A model generated the notes under the pieces. That model made no database searches, was not told where the DNA came from, and saw nothing but the letters and a program-made list of their open reading frames with translations. Positions 7,088-15,467 of a stretch of 27,259 bases of DNA are shown here, piece after piece; positions within the stretch are counted from its first letter, which is position 1, and each line of letters begins with the position of its first letter. The stretch lies in contig CAMPNZ010000015.1 in NCBI GenBank assembly GCA_946892075.1, positions 1-27,259 on the forward strand, read 5' to 3'. The position numbers and the translations under genes were made by a program. The DNA comes from an uncultured Coriobacteriales bacterium (GTDB lineage Bacteria > Actinomycetota > Coriobacteriia > Coriobacteriales > Eggerthellaceae).

Positions 7088-8470
7088 TTACGACATCTGA
7101 ACAAGCAGCTCACGAGGTTTTTTGCGCATGAAGATAAGGCTGGATACGCCAACCGCCAACGCAAGCACCACCAGCGCTAACGCATACGCGCCCAGCGCAG
7201 CTAGCACCACAGCGCTTGCATCAGTGTGCTGCAAAAACAGCGATTGAAGCGCATCGGTGCTGCTAGCAACACCGCCGCCTGCAAGCGACGTTGCTGCACC
7301 CGCACTTGACGTTGCAGCTTCGCCGAAGCTTTCCGCCCATCCCAGCAGCTGCGTAACTGCACTTCGCGCAAACACATGAACGAGTGCAAACGCAATCAGA
7401 GCGCTTGGCGGCGAAACAAGAACCATTTCAAGCAGCACTTGCGCGCACACGCTGCGTTTTGAATTGCCAATGGCAAGCAATATGCCAATTTCTGTAATGC
7501 GCTGGCGCAGCCACAACACCAAAACCAGCAGCAAAATTACAAAGCTACCAGCCAAAACAGCTATCAGCACCGCGCGCACCAGCATGCTTACCGCATCAAG
7601 AGAACCGCGAACGCTCTCAAAGTTCGCCCCTGCATCGCGAAGCGAGAACTTCGCTGTATCAAGCGGCAAAGCAGTTAGCTGATCTTTCAGCTGCTGAAGC
7701 GTTTGGCCAGGTGCGGGCGCAATATCAAGCGACGTCATGCGCGTACGGTGCGCAGATTCAGCGCGCGCTGCTTCGCCAGATGACAACGCTGCAACACCTG
7801 TTCCTACGCGTTGCGCATCGTCAAGCGACATAAACAGGGTGTTCTCGCTTGCATCAGACGGTGCACCCGTAAAGCGCTCATGGCGCTTTCCCGAAAATAT
7901 TCCAACAATCGTGAACGCTTGGGATGCATCGCTTGCATTGCTGCGCACGTGCAGCGTCATCCCGCACGAAAGCTTATTGTGCCGCGCAAATTCCTGGTGC
8001 ACCATCACGACATTTTGTTCGTTTGATATAGGAAAACGCCCCTCGGTAAGCGTGAAAACACCCGAGCGAAATAAGCTGTGGCGCGCGGTATCGTTACAAC
8101 CGTACACGGTTACGTGAGAAAGCGTTGCTGCGTCAACATCGTCACGTTGCACCAGTTGGCGTTCAAGAACAGGCGTCGCTGAGCTAAGCTGCGCTGTTGT
8201 GCGAAGGTGCGCGAACAAACGTGCAGGCTCAATGATGCTTGTGAGCGCCTGAATATCGCGGTCGGTAAACGTGTCTTCTTGATTGTGCATCTCAAGGGTA
8301 AGCGCCGCGTGCGCCGTGCGCGAAAAGTGCTCGCTCAGCTGGTCTGTTGTACGCAGCATAGCCATGCACACGTTCAGGCACATAAGCACCAGCACAAAAA
8401 ACGCAGCAAGCACCACGCTGCGTACTTTTTTGCGACAAAGCGCATACCATGCTCGCTGAAGTACAGACAT
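7088..8470 (-). CDS. vex1: FtsX/MacB-type ABC permease, Vex1-like
   Basis: First permease of the exporter operon. The frame is open to 8656, but the ATG at 8468-8470 is preferred. The protein then starts MSVLQRAWYALCRKKVRSVV, the usual positively charged N-terminus before the first helix (about residues 18-36), whereas the upstream residues have no family character. The product is 460 residues. A long extracellular domain follows, then three helices near AVLAGSFVILLLVLVLWLRQ, VLLEMVLVSPPSALIAFALVH and LGAYALALVVLALAVG. A Gly/Ala/Ser-rich patch (about EAATSSAGAATSLAGGGVAS) sits in the last loop. The end, FMRKKPRELL, matches that of the other permease (FMRKSPRALL), so the two are paralogues. 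The vex1 name rests on gene order and the clear Vex3 neighbour more than on this sequence. Confidence 0.8.
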   Translation of the reverse strand: MSVLQRAWYALCRKKVRSVVLAAFFVLVLMCLNVCMAMLRTTDQLSEHFSRTAHAALTLEMHNQEDTFTDRDIQALTSIIEPARLFAHLRTTAQLSSATPVLERQLVQRDDVDAATLSHVTVYGCNDTARHSLFRSGVFTLTEGRFPISNEQNVVMVHQEFARHNKLSCGMTLHVRSNASDASQAFTIVGIFSGKRHERFTGAPSDASENTLFMSLDDAQRVGTGVAALSSGEAARAESAHRTRMTSLDIAPAPGQTLQQLKDQLTALPLDTAKFSLRDAGANFESVRGSLDAVSMLVRAVLIAVLAGSFVILLLVLVLWLRQRITEIGILLAIGNSKRSVCAQVLLEMVLVSPPSALIAFALVHVFARSAVTQLLGWAESFGEAATSSAGAATSLAGGGVASSTDALQSLFLQHTDASAVVLAALGAYALALVVLALAVGVSSLIFMRKKPRELLVQMS

Positions 8471-8607
8471 GGGCCAACTTTCTAATCGGAGACACTTCCA
8501 TTGAGGCGTTGAACACAAAGGCGTCCTGCTGGTTGCGGAAAACGCGGCGCCACCACGCGCGCGGCAAAGCGTACGCACTACCTGCGCAAACGCTTGTGTT
8601 CTGCATA

Positions 8608-8623
8608 CGGTATAACCGGTATA
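8608..8623. promoter_or_regulatory. Direct repeat CGGTATA x2, candidate regulator site upstream of vex1
   Basis: CGGTATA occurs at 8608-8614 and 8617-8623, a 9-base period, about 140 bases before the vex1 start in an AT-rich gap. The centre ACCGGT is also palindromic. Tandem half-sites at about one helical turn are typical of response-regulator operators. No regulator gene is in this operon, so the assignment is tentative. Confidence 0.3.
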
Positions 8624-8673
8624 GTAAAGGGGAAAGATTAAAATTACGTGAAACAAAAAATGAGTTTTTTATA

Positions 8674-8708
8674 CTTCTTTAAGCTATTAAGCTTCGACAA
8701 AAAAGAAG
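8674..8708 (-). terminator. Weak hairpin between the L,D-transpeptidase and vex1 genes
   Basis: CTTCTTT (8674-8680) can pair with AAAGAAG (8702-8708), and AAGCT/AGCTT pairs inside it. On the minus strand the hairpin is followed by an A-rich rather than a T-rich stretch, so termination is uncertain. Confidence 0.25.
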
Positions 8709-8746
8709 CGCACCGCGTGGCGTGGATGGATACCTGCACAAGTAAG

Positions 8747-8780
8747 CCTGTCACCAGCACTAATAGTGCACGATGACAGG
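8747..8780. repeat. Inverted repeat overlapping the L,D-transpeptidase stop codon
   Basis: CCTGTCA (8747-8753) pairs with TGACAGG (8774-8780), and GCAC with GTGC inside, around a loop containing the stop codon (8760-8762). No T-run follows on either strand. It may protect the 3' end or assist termination. Confidence 0.5.
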
Positions 8781-10340
8781 GTCACCCTTGCGTACAATTT
8801 GGAAAAGTGCGCTGGCTTTATCCAGCGACAAATTGATGCAGCCGTGGCTTCCGTGCGACTTATACCATGTGCCGCCAAAGCGCGGTTGCCAGGTAGCGTC
8901 ATGAAAACCAATCGAATTTTTCACAAACGACATCCAATAGCGCACGGTTACCGACCATTGTCGTATGCCGTTTTTCCAGCTTTCAAGCAACTGCGGAGAT
9001 GTGCGATAGTTAATTTTCCAAGCACCCGTTGGCGTAGCATGCTCACCAGGTTTTCCTGTCACAATCGGGGCTTCCCACACAATAGAGCCATTGTTGTAAA
9101 AACGCGCGTACTGTTCAGTTAAGTCGACGTCAATATAACGCGAACCCCAATCGGGATGATCGGAGGTAAGCGCACACGCGCCTGTTGATGCAAAGGGAAT
9201 TTCAAGCGGCTCGCCTGTAGCATCCTTAATGCGAGCAATCACGTCTTCTACTACCTTATTAACATCAACACGCCATCCATACGTGCCACCGCGCACGTTC
9301 ACGCGCTTGCCGTCGGGGCGTGTATACGTACGCGCGGCGCCAACCGTATTAAACCCAGCCAGCACGCCCCGCAGCGCACGACGCGCCTTTTCATCGCTAA
9401 ACTGTATGCCATCGGCATCAAAGCTTATCATTTCTCCTTGTAGCTTACGCGAGACCGTATAAAATGGCTTTCCGTTTGCCGTAAGAACAATATCGTGCGC
9501 AATCATCGTATTTGCTTGTTCACAGGTACGCTGCAGCGTTTCATCGTTGGCTGTTATAGCAGGGGCGATGGTATCTGATGCATCTAAGGTAACGCTCTGC
9601 TCAAGCTTATCGAGCGCTTGAAGAATTTTTTGCACCACATGGCTTGTATCTAATGCCGTTCCTGGCCGTTCTTTTTCTATATGAAAATGCTGTTGATCAT
9701 CGTTAAAAACAATATGTGCATCGCGCGGCAGACGTTGCGTTTTATTATAGCGTTCGATCTTTGCAGCTACTACCTGCGTTAATGCGTCTTGATCAGCTTT
9801 TGCTTGCAATAGTGATGAATAATCGTAGTGTCCTGCTATAAGTGCGTACGGCCACGTCCACACAGCTTGTTTGTGATGCATCTCTTTTACAATATGTTCT
9901 GCATCGATATGTAAATTCATATCGCGCGTTGTAATTGTTTCGTGAAACCCATCGCCACTAAGAGCAATCTCATACGCGTTAAACGCATCATTAAGTGCCT
10001 GTTCAATTTGAGCATCTGACCTAAGCGACGCATCGATAAATGCTATTCGTGTTCGCGGAAAAAATAAAGAAGAAAATACGATAATACCTGCTACATACAG
10101 CGCAAGCACCACAATAGCTACGCTTATCCAAGCAATAGCAGCTTTCTTGTGGCGCGCACGAGGTGTAACAGAGCTCTGTGCGCGCGTAGTAGATGCCTCA
10201 TATGCAGTAACAGGTGATGATTGCGCATTGCGTTTATGTGCGCTTTTAACATCAGAAGACACGTGAGTGCTTGCTACATGATTACTGTCTAAAGATATAT
10301 GTTTTCCTTTACGAGAATTTCGTTTGCCGAACAGCCCCAT
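8760..10340 (-). CDS. L,D-transpeptidase (YkuD) with N-terminal membrane anchor and peptidoglycan-binding-like region
   Basis: Cross-links peptidoglycan stem peptides by 3-3 bonds outside the membrane, or attaches proteins to them. The 526-residue protein has a 66-residue charged cytoplasmic tail and one membrane helix (about 67-94, AAIAWISVAIVVLALYVAGI). A long extracellular region follows that resembles the PG_binding_4 repeats found before YkuD domains in Gram-positives. The C-terminal YkuD domain spans about residues 390-526. The active site SHGSHGCINLS places the nucleophile at Cys501, with the upstream His in SIGFHDATW, and the protein ends in the usual GDPVIVHY. The start is supported by AGAGG about 10 bases upstream and the lack of any alternative in-frame start. 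It appears to be a single-gene unit with its own promoter. Confidence 0.92.
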   Translation of the reverse strand: MGLFGKRNSRKGKHISLDSNHVASTHVSSDVKSAHKRNAQSSPVTAYEASTTRAQSSVTPRARHKKAAIAWISVAIVVLALYVAGIIVFSSLFFPRTRIAFIDASLRSDAQIEQALNDAFNAYEIALSGDGFHETITTRDMNLHIDAEHIVKEMHHKQAVWTWPYALIAGHYDYSSLLQAKADQDALTQVVAAKIERYNKTQRLPRDAHIVFNDDQQHFHIEKERPGTALDTSHVVQKILQALDKLEQSVTLDASDTIAPAITANDETLQRTCEQANTMIAHDIVLTANGKPFYTVSRKLQGEMISFDADGIQFSDEKARRALRGVLAGFNTVGAARTYTRPDGKRVNVRGGTYGWRVDVNKVVEDVIARIKDATGEPLEIPFASTGACALTSDHPDWGSRYIDVDLTEQYARFYNNGSIVWEAPIVTGKPGEHATPTGAWKINYRTSPQLLESWKNGIRQWSVTVRYWMSFVKNSIGFHDATWQPRFGGTWYKSHGSHGCINLSLDKASALFQIVRKGDPVIVHY

Positions 10341-10389
10341 ATACGCATGACCTCTACTTACTTAGCTTTTCGCTCTGTTGCATGAGAGT

Positions 10390-10395
10390 ATTATA
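10390..10395 (-). promoter_or_regulatory. Candidate -10 element for the L,D-transpeptidase gene
   Basis: On the minus strand TATAAT lies 50 bases before the start codon, in the AT-rich gap after the histidine-triad gene. No good -35 is seen at 16-18 bases (CTGTTT at 16). Confidence 0.35.
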
Positions 10396-10446
10396 TACCA
10401 CCAACATGAATAAACAGCGTTCAACATATAACCTAATGTTACAAAA

Positions 10447-12726
10447 TTATATTGAATGTGGCGCAGAGGCGGGCAAGGCGGATGGCTTCACTGTGTTGCT
10501 GCGCACAAACTGCGCAATTTGTTTGTGAAAGTTATACCGTGTTCCATGCACTTCAAACGTGCCGTTATCGTTAAAACGTATCCCCTGCAGCGAACACGGC
10601 GGCAACTTTAATTTAATTTTATCAAACTGATCAGATGTAATGCCATACTTTTTGCACACGTCATCCTTAATTTCATCATACGTCTTGTGCGTCGCCGGCA
10701 CAACGTTAACAGGCTTTACTTGCGTATTTTTGGGAAGTGCTTGCAACGCCTCGGGCTCTCCCGTTTCATAATACACAACGTAAAAGCCTTGCATGTCGCC
10801 AGTTTCCTTAAAAATGTGTGTAATACGCCGCTTGGCAGCTTGATTGTTTGCAAGTGGATGATATTCGCTTTCGTAGTCTGCGGGAAGCTGCCACTCACCA
10901 GGGTGTTCAACACGATACTTCAGCGTTGCAACAACATCGCGCGCGCTAAAGCCATGAAAGTCGGCGGGATACGACTTTGCAAACTGAATAATCTCACGAA
11001 TTGGGTGACTGTGTGGATGGCGCGCTCCCGCAAGGTGGTAAACGTAAAATGTTTGCTGCTCTTTGTCAAAAAAGCGCATGTATTTGCAATCTGCCCATGG
11101 CATTTTATCAAGCGGAACAGTGTTGCGCGCCTCAACCGACTCGTACGTAAACACCTCGTCGGCGTTCAAAGGCTTCAGCGGCTGCGTGTGCGTTCCCAGG
11201 TATTCGCCAATTTTTATGTGCGGGTACAAAGCGCTTGGATCGGAATACACCACGCACTCTTGGCCATTTTTCAGGTACACATGCCAGTGATCACCGTGCT
11301 TGAGAATTTTTTCAACTTCGCTTTCATCAGGCACAAGCTGCGATGCGGAGCCATGCGTGTCGCCTTCTGATGCCTGGTTGTGCGAAGGGTTTATCGGCGC
11401 AGGGGCTGGTGTTGGTGCTGGCTGCACGGGAGTGGGTGCGGGAGTGAAGGGCGCAGGAAGCGGTGTGCTGGATGGTTCCGTGCTGGCGCCAGAATTGCTT
11501 GGAGTATCAGTGGGCGTGCTGTCTGCATCGTTGGGCGTGCTGTCTGCACCATGCGAAAACGAGCCATGCGATCCAACATACGTTCCAATGTGAACGTGCG
11601 GGAACGCCGCTTGCGGATTTTCGTACGTAATAAGCTCCTCACCTGCGGATGTGTAACAATGATAGTGATCGGCGTGCTGCAATATTTTGGTGATGGGCAT
11701 CTGCGCTAATTCCGCAAGCGACACCACGCGCACGAACGGCAAGCCCACCAAAGGCGCGCTGTTCTGGTGCGAGCCGTTTGGCAAGCCGTTCTGCAAGCCG
11801 TTAAGCGCGCTGTTCGGATAACCTGGCTGACCTGCGGGACCGCCTTTCTGCTGAAGCGCTTGCGCAAGCGCTTCAGGAAACTCAGAAGGCACCAGCGCCG
11901 CACCGTTGCCATCAAGCTGCGCGGGTACAAAACCAGCAGCGCCAGGCGCGCTACCAGCACCTTCGCCGTCAGCGCCGCCCTGTGCAAGGCCATCAAGCAC
12001 CTGATGAAAGTCATCAAATGCGTGACGATGCAAGCTGCCATGGCTACCCGTATACGTTCCAATAGGGATATTCGGGTAAAGCGATGATGGGTCGGCATAG
12101 GTAATAAATTCTTGCCCTGTATTCGTAAAGATGTGGAAATGGTCGCCGTGCTTGAGAATTTTTACCACGCGCACGTCCATATGCTGCAGCGCCGCGCGCG
12201 AGACCACCGACGCCGTGTTCGTCAAATCGCTTGCCTGCGTTGCGCGCGTTGGATCGGAGTAGGTAATAATTTCGCGGCCGTCTTTGGTGAAAACGTGCCA
12301 GTGATCGCCGTGTTTTATCACTTTTACGATGTCGCTTGATGCCACTTTTTCGGCATCAAGCAGCACCGTTGTGCTGGTGTCGGCAGCGTAAGCGCTTTGT
12401 TTTTCGCGAAACGCATCCGCGGCATAAGAAAGTGCGGTTTTGGAAGCGGTTACCGACGAAAGTGTAGATGGAGCGCCATTTCCGCCTGCGTCGGAGGATC
12501 CTGCTTGATGAGGAAGCACACTGCACGCAGGAAGCGTTGCAAGCGCGCACGCACACAGCGCGCTTGCGGCAAACGCCGCCATTTTGTTCGTTCGTTTCAG
12601 GTGCACGTTCACATGCATGCCTCCGAGCTTGTTCTTGTTCGCGAGCTTGTTCTCGTTCGCGATCTTGTTCTCGTTCGCGATCTTGTTCACGTTCGCGAGC
12701 GTGGGTTTCATGTGTAAATGGTTCAT
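10447..12726 (-). CDS. Histidine-triad (Pht-like) surface lipoprotein, probable zinc-binding partner of the adjacent ABC transporter
   Basis: Predicted surface lipoprotein, 759 residues, with four repeats of the form KxxKHGDHxHxY/F plus a TYxDP strand. The HxxHxH triads are at about residues 139, 193, 351 and 477. Repeats 2-4 continue into YPNIPIGTYTGSHGS or similar. This is the Zn-binding repeat of streptococcal Pht proteins. A HPHSHP motif is near 570. A Pro/Ala/Thr-rich linker (about 395-445) separates repeats 3 and 4. The C-terminal 250 residues include a YVYHLAGARHPHSHP segment and are mostly unassigned. Start chosen at 12726: AAGGAAA lies 5-6 bases upstream and the ATG overlaps the permease stop as ATGA. 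The lipobox is LPAC with Cys68, so a 45-residue cytoplasmic extension with NKIANE repeats precedes the signal sequence. A later ATG at 12618 would give a normal-length signal peptide, but its GGAGG is only 1 base away. Confidence 0.88.
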   Translation of the reverse strand: MNHLHMKPTLANVNKIANENKIANENKLANKNKLGGMHVNVHLKRTNKMAAFAASALCACALATLPACSVLPHQAGSSDAGGNGAPSTLSSVTASKTALSYAADAFREKQSAYAADTSTTVLLDAEKVASSDIVKVIKHGDHWHVFTKDGREIITYSDPTRATQASDLTNTASVVSRAALQHMDVRVVKILKHGDHFHIFTNTGQEFITYADPSSLYPNIPIGTYTGSHGSLHRHAFDDFHQVLDGLAQGGADGEGAGSAPGAAGFVPAQLDGNGAALVPSEFPEALAQALQQKGGPAGQPGYPNSALNGLQNGLPNGSHQNSAPLVGLPFVRVVSLAELAQMPITKILQHADHYHCYTSAGEELITYENPQAAFPHVHIGTYVGSHGSFSHGADSTPNDADSTPTDTPSNSGASTEPSSTPLPAPFTPAPTPVQPAPTPAPAPINPSHNQASEGDTHGSASQLVPDESEVEKILKHGDHWHVYLKNGQECVVYSDPSALYPHIKIGEYLGTHTQPLKPLNADEVFTYESVEARNTVPLDKMPWADCKYMRFFDKEQQTFYVYHLAGARHPHSHPIREIIQFAKSYPADFHGFSARDVVATLKYRVEHPGEWQLPADYESEYHPLANNQAAKRRITHIFKETGDMQGFYVVYYETGEPEALQALPKNTQVKPVNVVPATHKTYDEIKDDVCKKYGITSDQFDKIKLKLPPCSLQGIRFNDNGTFEVHGTRYNFHKQIAQFVRSNTVKPSALPASAPHSI
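12627..12698. repeat. 18-bp tandem repeat, 4 copies, inside the histidine-triad gene
   Basis: Four 18-base units (12627-12644, 12645-12662, 12663-12680, 12681-12698) of the form KCTTGTTCTCGTTCGCGA on the plus strand. They encode six-residue repeats (N-K-I/L-A-N-E/K) near the N-terminus. The unit is a multiple of three, so copy-number change keeps the frame and alters the length before the signal sequence. Confidence 0.95.
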
Positions 12727-13514
12727 GATGATTTCCTTTTCAAAATAAGCGTAATGCCTAATACGACAACCGCAAGCAATACAATGACCGATCCGGGTTT
12801 TAAGTTTCCATAAAACGAAAGGCACAAGCCGCAGTACACAAAGGCAAGCGAAAACGCTATGCCACCGAGTAAGACGCCGCGATAGGTGCGGAACAGCTGC
12901 ATGGCGCACAATGTTGGGATGACCAGCAGCGATGACACGATAAGCGATCCGATAGTTTTTGCGGCAAGCGAAATTGACGCCGCTACCAGCAGTGAAAACA
13001 CGAATGCAAGCAACTTTTCGTTGATGCCTAAAAAGCGCGCGGCAACGCTATCAAATGTTGCTAAATATAAGCGCGTTGCGATAAGGCGATACACGATGCA
13101 AACGAGCGCTGATATGCCGATTACCAGGTAAAACTCGGTATCGGAAACCGTGACAATCGAGCCGAACAGAAACGACGTAATCTGCGCGCCGTTTCCTGCA
13201 AATCCGGTGAAAATGCCGGCGCAACCAATGGCGAAAGCCAGCACAACGACCGTCGAAATTTCCTGGTAAGCAGGCAATTTGTTGCTGATTGCCTGCACGC
13301 TTAGAACGCCAATCACGCACGCAATTACCGAGCCAAGCAGCGGATGAAATCCGAAGCATAATCCGGCGGCAACACCGGCAAGTGACGCGTGAGCAAGCGT
13401 GTCGCCCATTTGGGACAGGCGCTTGAGTGTCACGGGTAGTCCTACAAGAGGCAGCAAAATAGCAAGGATAGTCCCAACGATGAACGCGCGCTGCATGAAT
13501 TCGAACTCAAACAT
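12723..13514 (-). CDS. znuB: Zinc/manganese ABC transporter permease (ZnuB/AdcB type)
   Basis: Membrane channel of a high-affinity metal ABC importer of the ABC-3 family. The 263-residue protein is almost entirely hydrophobic with about eight helices. It has the family's LPLVGLPVTLKRLSQMGDTLAHASLAGVA opening (given here as a key region, residues about 20-48) and the SQMGDTLAHASLAG coupling signature. SLAAKTIGSLIVSSLLVIPT is the second conserved region. The start overlaps the ATPase stop by 8 bases, and AGGTGG lies about 6 bases ahead of the ATG. Its stop overlaps the histidine-triad gene start. Zinc rather than manganese is inferred from the His-rich downstream lipoprotein. Confidence 0.9.
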   Translation of the reverse strand: MFEFEFMQRAFIVGTILAILLPLVGLPVTLKRLSQMGDTLAHASLAGVAAGLCFGFHPLLGSVIACVIGVLSVQAISNKLPAYQEISTVVVLAFAIGCAGIFTGFAGNGAQITSFLFGSIVTVSDTEFYLVIGISALVCIVYRLIATRLYLATFDSVAARFLGINEKLLAFVFSLLVAASISLAAKTIGSLIVSSLLVIPTLCAMQLFRTYRGVLLGGIAFSLAFVYCGLCLSFYGNLKPGSVIVLLAVVVLGITLILKRKSS

Positions 13515-14397
13515 GGCGCGCCACCTGCTTTTGGCGTTCTACCTGTTCACCGTGTTTAATCTGCTCAGCTGACAAAATCTGTTCTACCAACCGTTCCTGT
13601 TCAACAGCACCGCGTTCTTGAAGCAAGGTATCCTGTTCAGGCAGATTGTTCTGATTAAGCTGCTTAATGCGCATATCCTCAATGCGATACAGCTGCGTTG
13701 CGTGCGTGCGCACTTCATCAACGTGGTGCGTTACCATAAGCACAGCCATTCCTTCCGAACAACAGCGCGCCACGTGCTTCATAATCACGGCGCTTGACTG
13801 AGCGTCAATACCCGATGTTGGCTCGTCAAGTACCAAAAATTGCGGATTTTTCAGCAAAGACAGCAGCAGCGCCAAACGCTGCAATTGTCCACCCGACAAT
13901 TCCCGCAGCGTCGATTTCACCACAGCAGTCAGCTGAAATTCATCAAGCAGCGCGCTCCCCCGCTGAAAAGCCTGGTCATCGTAACCAAACAAGCGTGTTT
14001 TCTTCAAATAGCAACAATGCGTGCGAACAACTTCCTCTACGGTCGTAGGAAATATGCGATACGCTTGAAAATTGCTTTGCGACACATACGCAATGCGGCT
14101 GCGCTGCTGCGCCGATACTGCGGCTTCACCAAAAATCCTGATAGTGCCCTGTTGAGGTGTTAACAATCCAAGCGCTAGAGAAAGCAGCGTTGTTTTGCCA
14201 GCTCCGTTTGCGCCCATCAGCGCTACGAAATTCCCACGATAAATAGAAAGATCTGCGCCCCGCAAAATCGTGCGCGTGCTGGTGCCTGCTTGCGCCGCAT
14301 AGGAAAACGACACATCGTCAAGCGCAAGCACTTCATCGCACGATGCATCGTGTGCAGGTTTCTCCAGGCCACGCGCTAAAAAAGAAGCTTTTAACAT
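13507..14397 (-). CDS. znuC: Zinc/manganese ABC transporter ATPase (ZnuC/AdcC type)
   Basis: ATPase of the metal importer. The frame opens earlier at a TTG (14415), but the ATG at 14395-14397 has AAGGAAG 5 bases ahead, overlapping the stop of the binding-protein gene, and is preferred. The product is 296 residues. Motifs: Walker A GANGAGKTT (about 62-70), ELSGGQLQRLALLLSLL signature, Walker B FLVLDEPTSGID and switch His in MVTHHVDEVR. The ABC core ends near IEDMRIKQL. About 50 further residues form a Glu/Gln-rich tail (LVEQILSAEQ, KHGEQVERQKQ) not usual for ZnuC. It overlaps the permease gene by 8 bases. Confidence 0.9.
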   Translation of the reverse strand: MLKASFLARGLEKPAHDASCDEVLALDDVSFSYAAQAGTSTRTILRGADLSIYRGNFVALMGANGAGKTTLLSLALGLLTPQQGTIRIFGEAAVSAQQRSRIAYVSQSNFQAYRIFPTTVEEVVRTHCCYLKKTRLFGYDDQAFQRGSALLDEFQLTAVVKSTLRELSGGQLQRLALLLSLLKNPQFLVLDEPTSGIDAQSSAVIMKHVARCCSEGMAVLMVTHHVDEVRTHATQLYRIEDMRIKQLNQNNLPEQDTLLQERGAVEQERLVEQILSAEQIKHGEQVERQKQVARHV

Positions 14398-14407
14398 TGC
14401 GCTTCCT

Positions 14408-15409
14408 TTACACAAACGATTCCATCAATGCGTGCAAATTACGCTTCATCAGCTGTAAATAACCAGCGTTCACGTCGTCTTCGCTTAAATGCTCCATCGT
14501 GTACAGCGTTGACGTGCGCGCGCCCGTTGTTCGCGCGAGCGTTTCCGCCACTTTTGGCGTCGCACTGCCTTCAAAGAAAATCGTTGTAATATTGTGTGCT
14601 TTTACGAACTGGGCAATTTTTGCAAGCTGGGCGGCACTTGGCTCGTTATCAGGCGAAATGCCAGTCACTGCCACTTGAGTAAGCCCGTAATCGCGCGCAA
14701 GATAGTTAAATGCAGCGTGCGACGCTACAAAATACCGCTTTTCAGCTGGCACGGTGCGCAGCTGATCTGCAAACTGCTTGTCAAGTTCCTCAAATTCAGC
14801 GCGCGCTTGCTGGTAATTTTCCTGATAAAACGCGGCATGAGCGCTATCGAGTGCGCAAAACTTTTTGCACAGCGTATCAAGCTGTTCAAGTGCGTTTTTA
14901 ATGCTCAGCCATGTATGAGGATTAACACTTGAATGGTCTTGTGGCTTTGCATCTTTATTTTGAAGAAGCGTTAAGCCTTGTGAAACATCTAAAAATCGCT
15001 CGTCGTGGTGCATGCTTTCTTTAAGCTGAGGGATAAACGTTTCCATACCAGCGCCGTTATAGATAATTAAATCGGCTTTGGTAAGGCGCGCCATATCTGC
15101 GGCTTTAAGCTCGAAATCGTGCGGCTCTTGATTGCCTTGGATAATAGTGCGTACATCCCAGCTATCCTTTACAATCCGCTTAGTAAGATCGTATACCGGG
15201 AAAAAACTGGCATACACCACCGGTTTTGAAGCGTGTGTAGCATCGGCGCCTGTTGGTGATGCCTGCTTTTGAGCGCTCTGATCTGCCGATGGAGCGCTGC
15301 AGGATACAAGCGCGCACGCACATGCGATGATGCAAGCAAGAAACACTATTCTGCACGCAGCCGCAAATGAGTGCGCGGGCGCTGGTATAGTTCCTGATAA
15401 ACTGTTCAT
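14408..15409 (-). CDS. znuA: Zinc/manganese ABC transporter substrate-binding lipoprotein (ZnuA/AdcA/TroA family)
   Basis: Captures the metal outside the membrane and hands it to the permease. The 333-residue protein has a lipoprotein signal with hydrophobic core FLACIIACACALVSC; the lipobox Cys is residue 37. Cluster A-I metal ligands are visible as the His of NQEPHDFE, the His of VNPHTWLS and the His of VASHAAFNYLA; an acidic residue in MEHLSEDD may complete the site. The usual long His-rich loop of ZnuA is reduced to a short KDAKPQDHSS stretch. The three-His site favours zinc but does not exclude manganese. AAGGGA lies about 8 bases before the ATG. It is the first gene of the operon. Confidence 0.9.
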   Translation of the reverse strand: MNSLSGTIPAPAHSFAAACRIVFLACIIACACALVSCSAPSADQSAQKQASPTGADATHASKPVVYASFFPVYDLTKRIVKDSWDVRTIIQGNQEPHDFELKAADMARLTKADLIIYNGAGMETFIPQLKESMHHDERFLDVSQGLTLLQNKDAKPQDHSSVNPHTWLSIKNALEQLDTLCKKFCALDSAHAAFYQENYQQARAEFEELDKQFADQLRTVPAEKRYFVASHAAFNYLARDYGLTQVAVTGISPDNEPSAAQLAKIAQFVKAHNITTIFFEGSATPKVAETLARTTGARTSTLYTMEHLSEDDVNAGYLQLMKRNLHALMESFV

Positions 15410-15467
15410 TATGTATTCCCTTCCTCAACACAAACCCAAAGCGTGGTGCGCTTCGGTGCTGAAGGTA

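Noticed and set aside
10687..11370. 227-codon plus-strand open frame
   Set aside because: Opposite the histidine-triad gene, whose four repeats are unmistakable.
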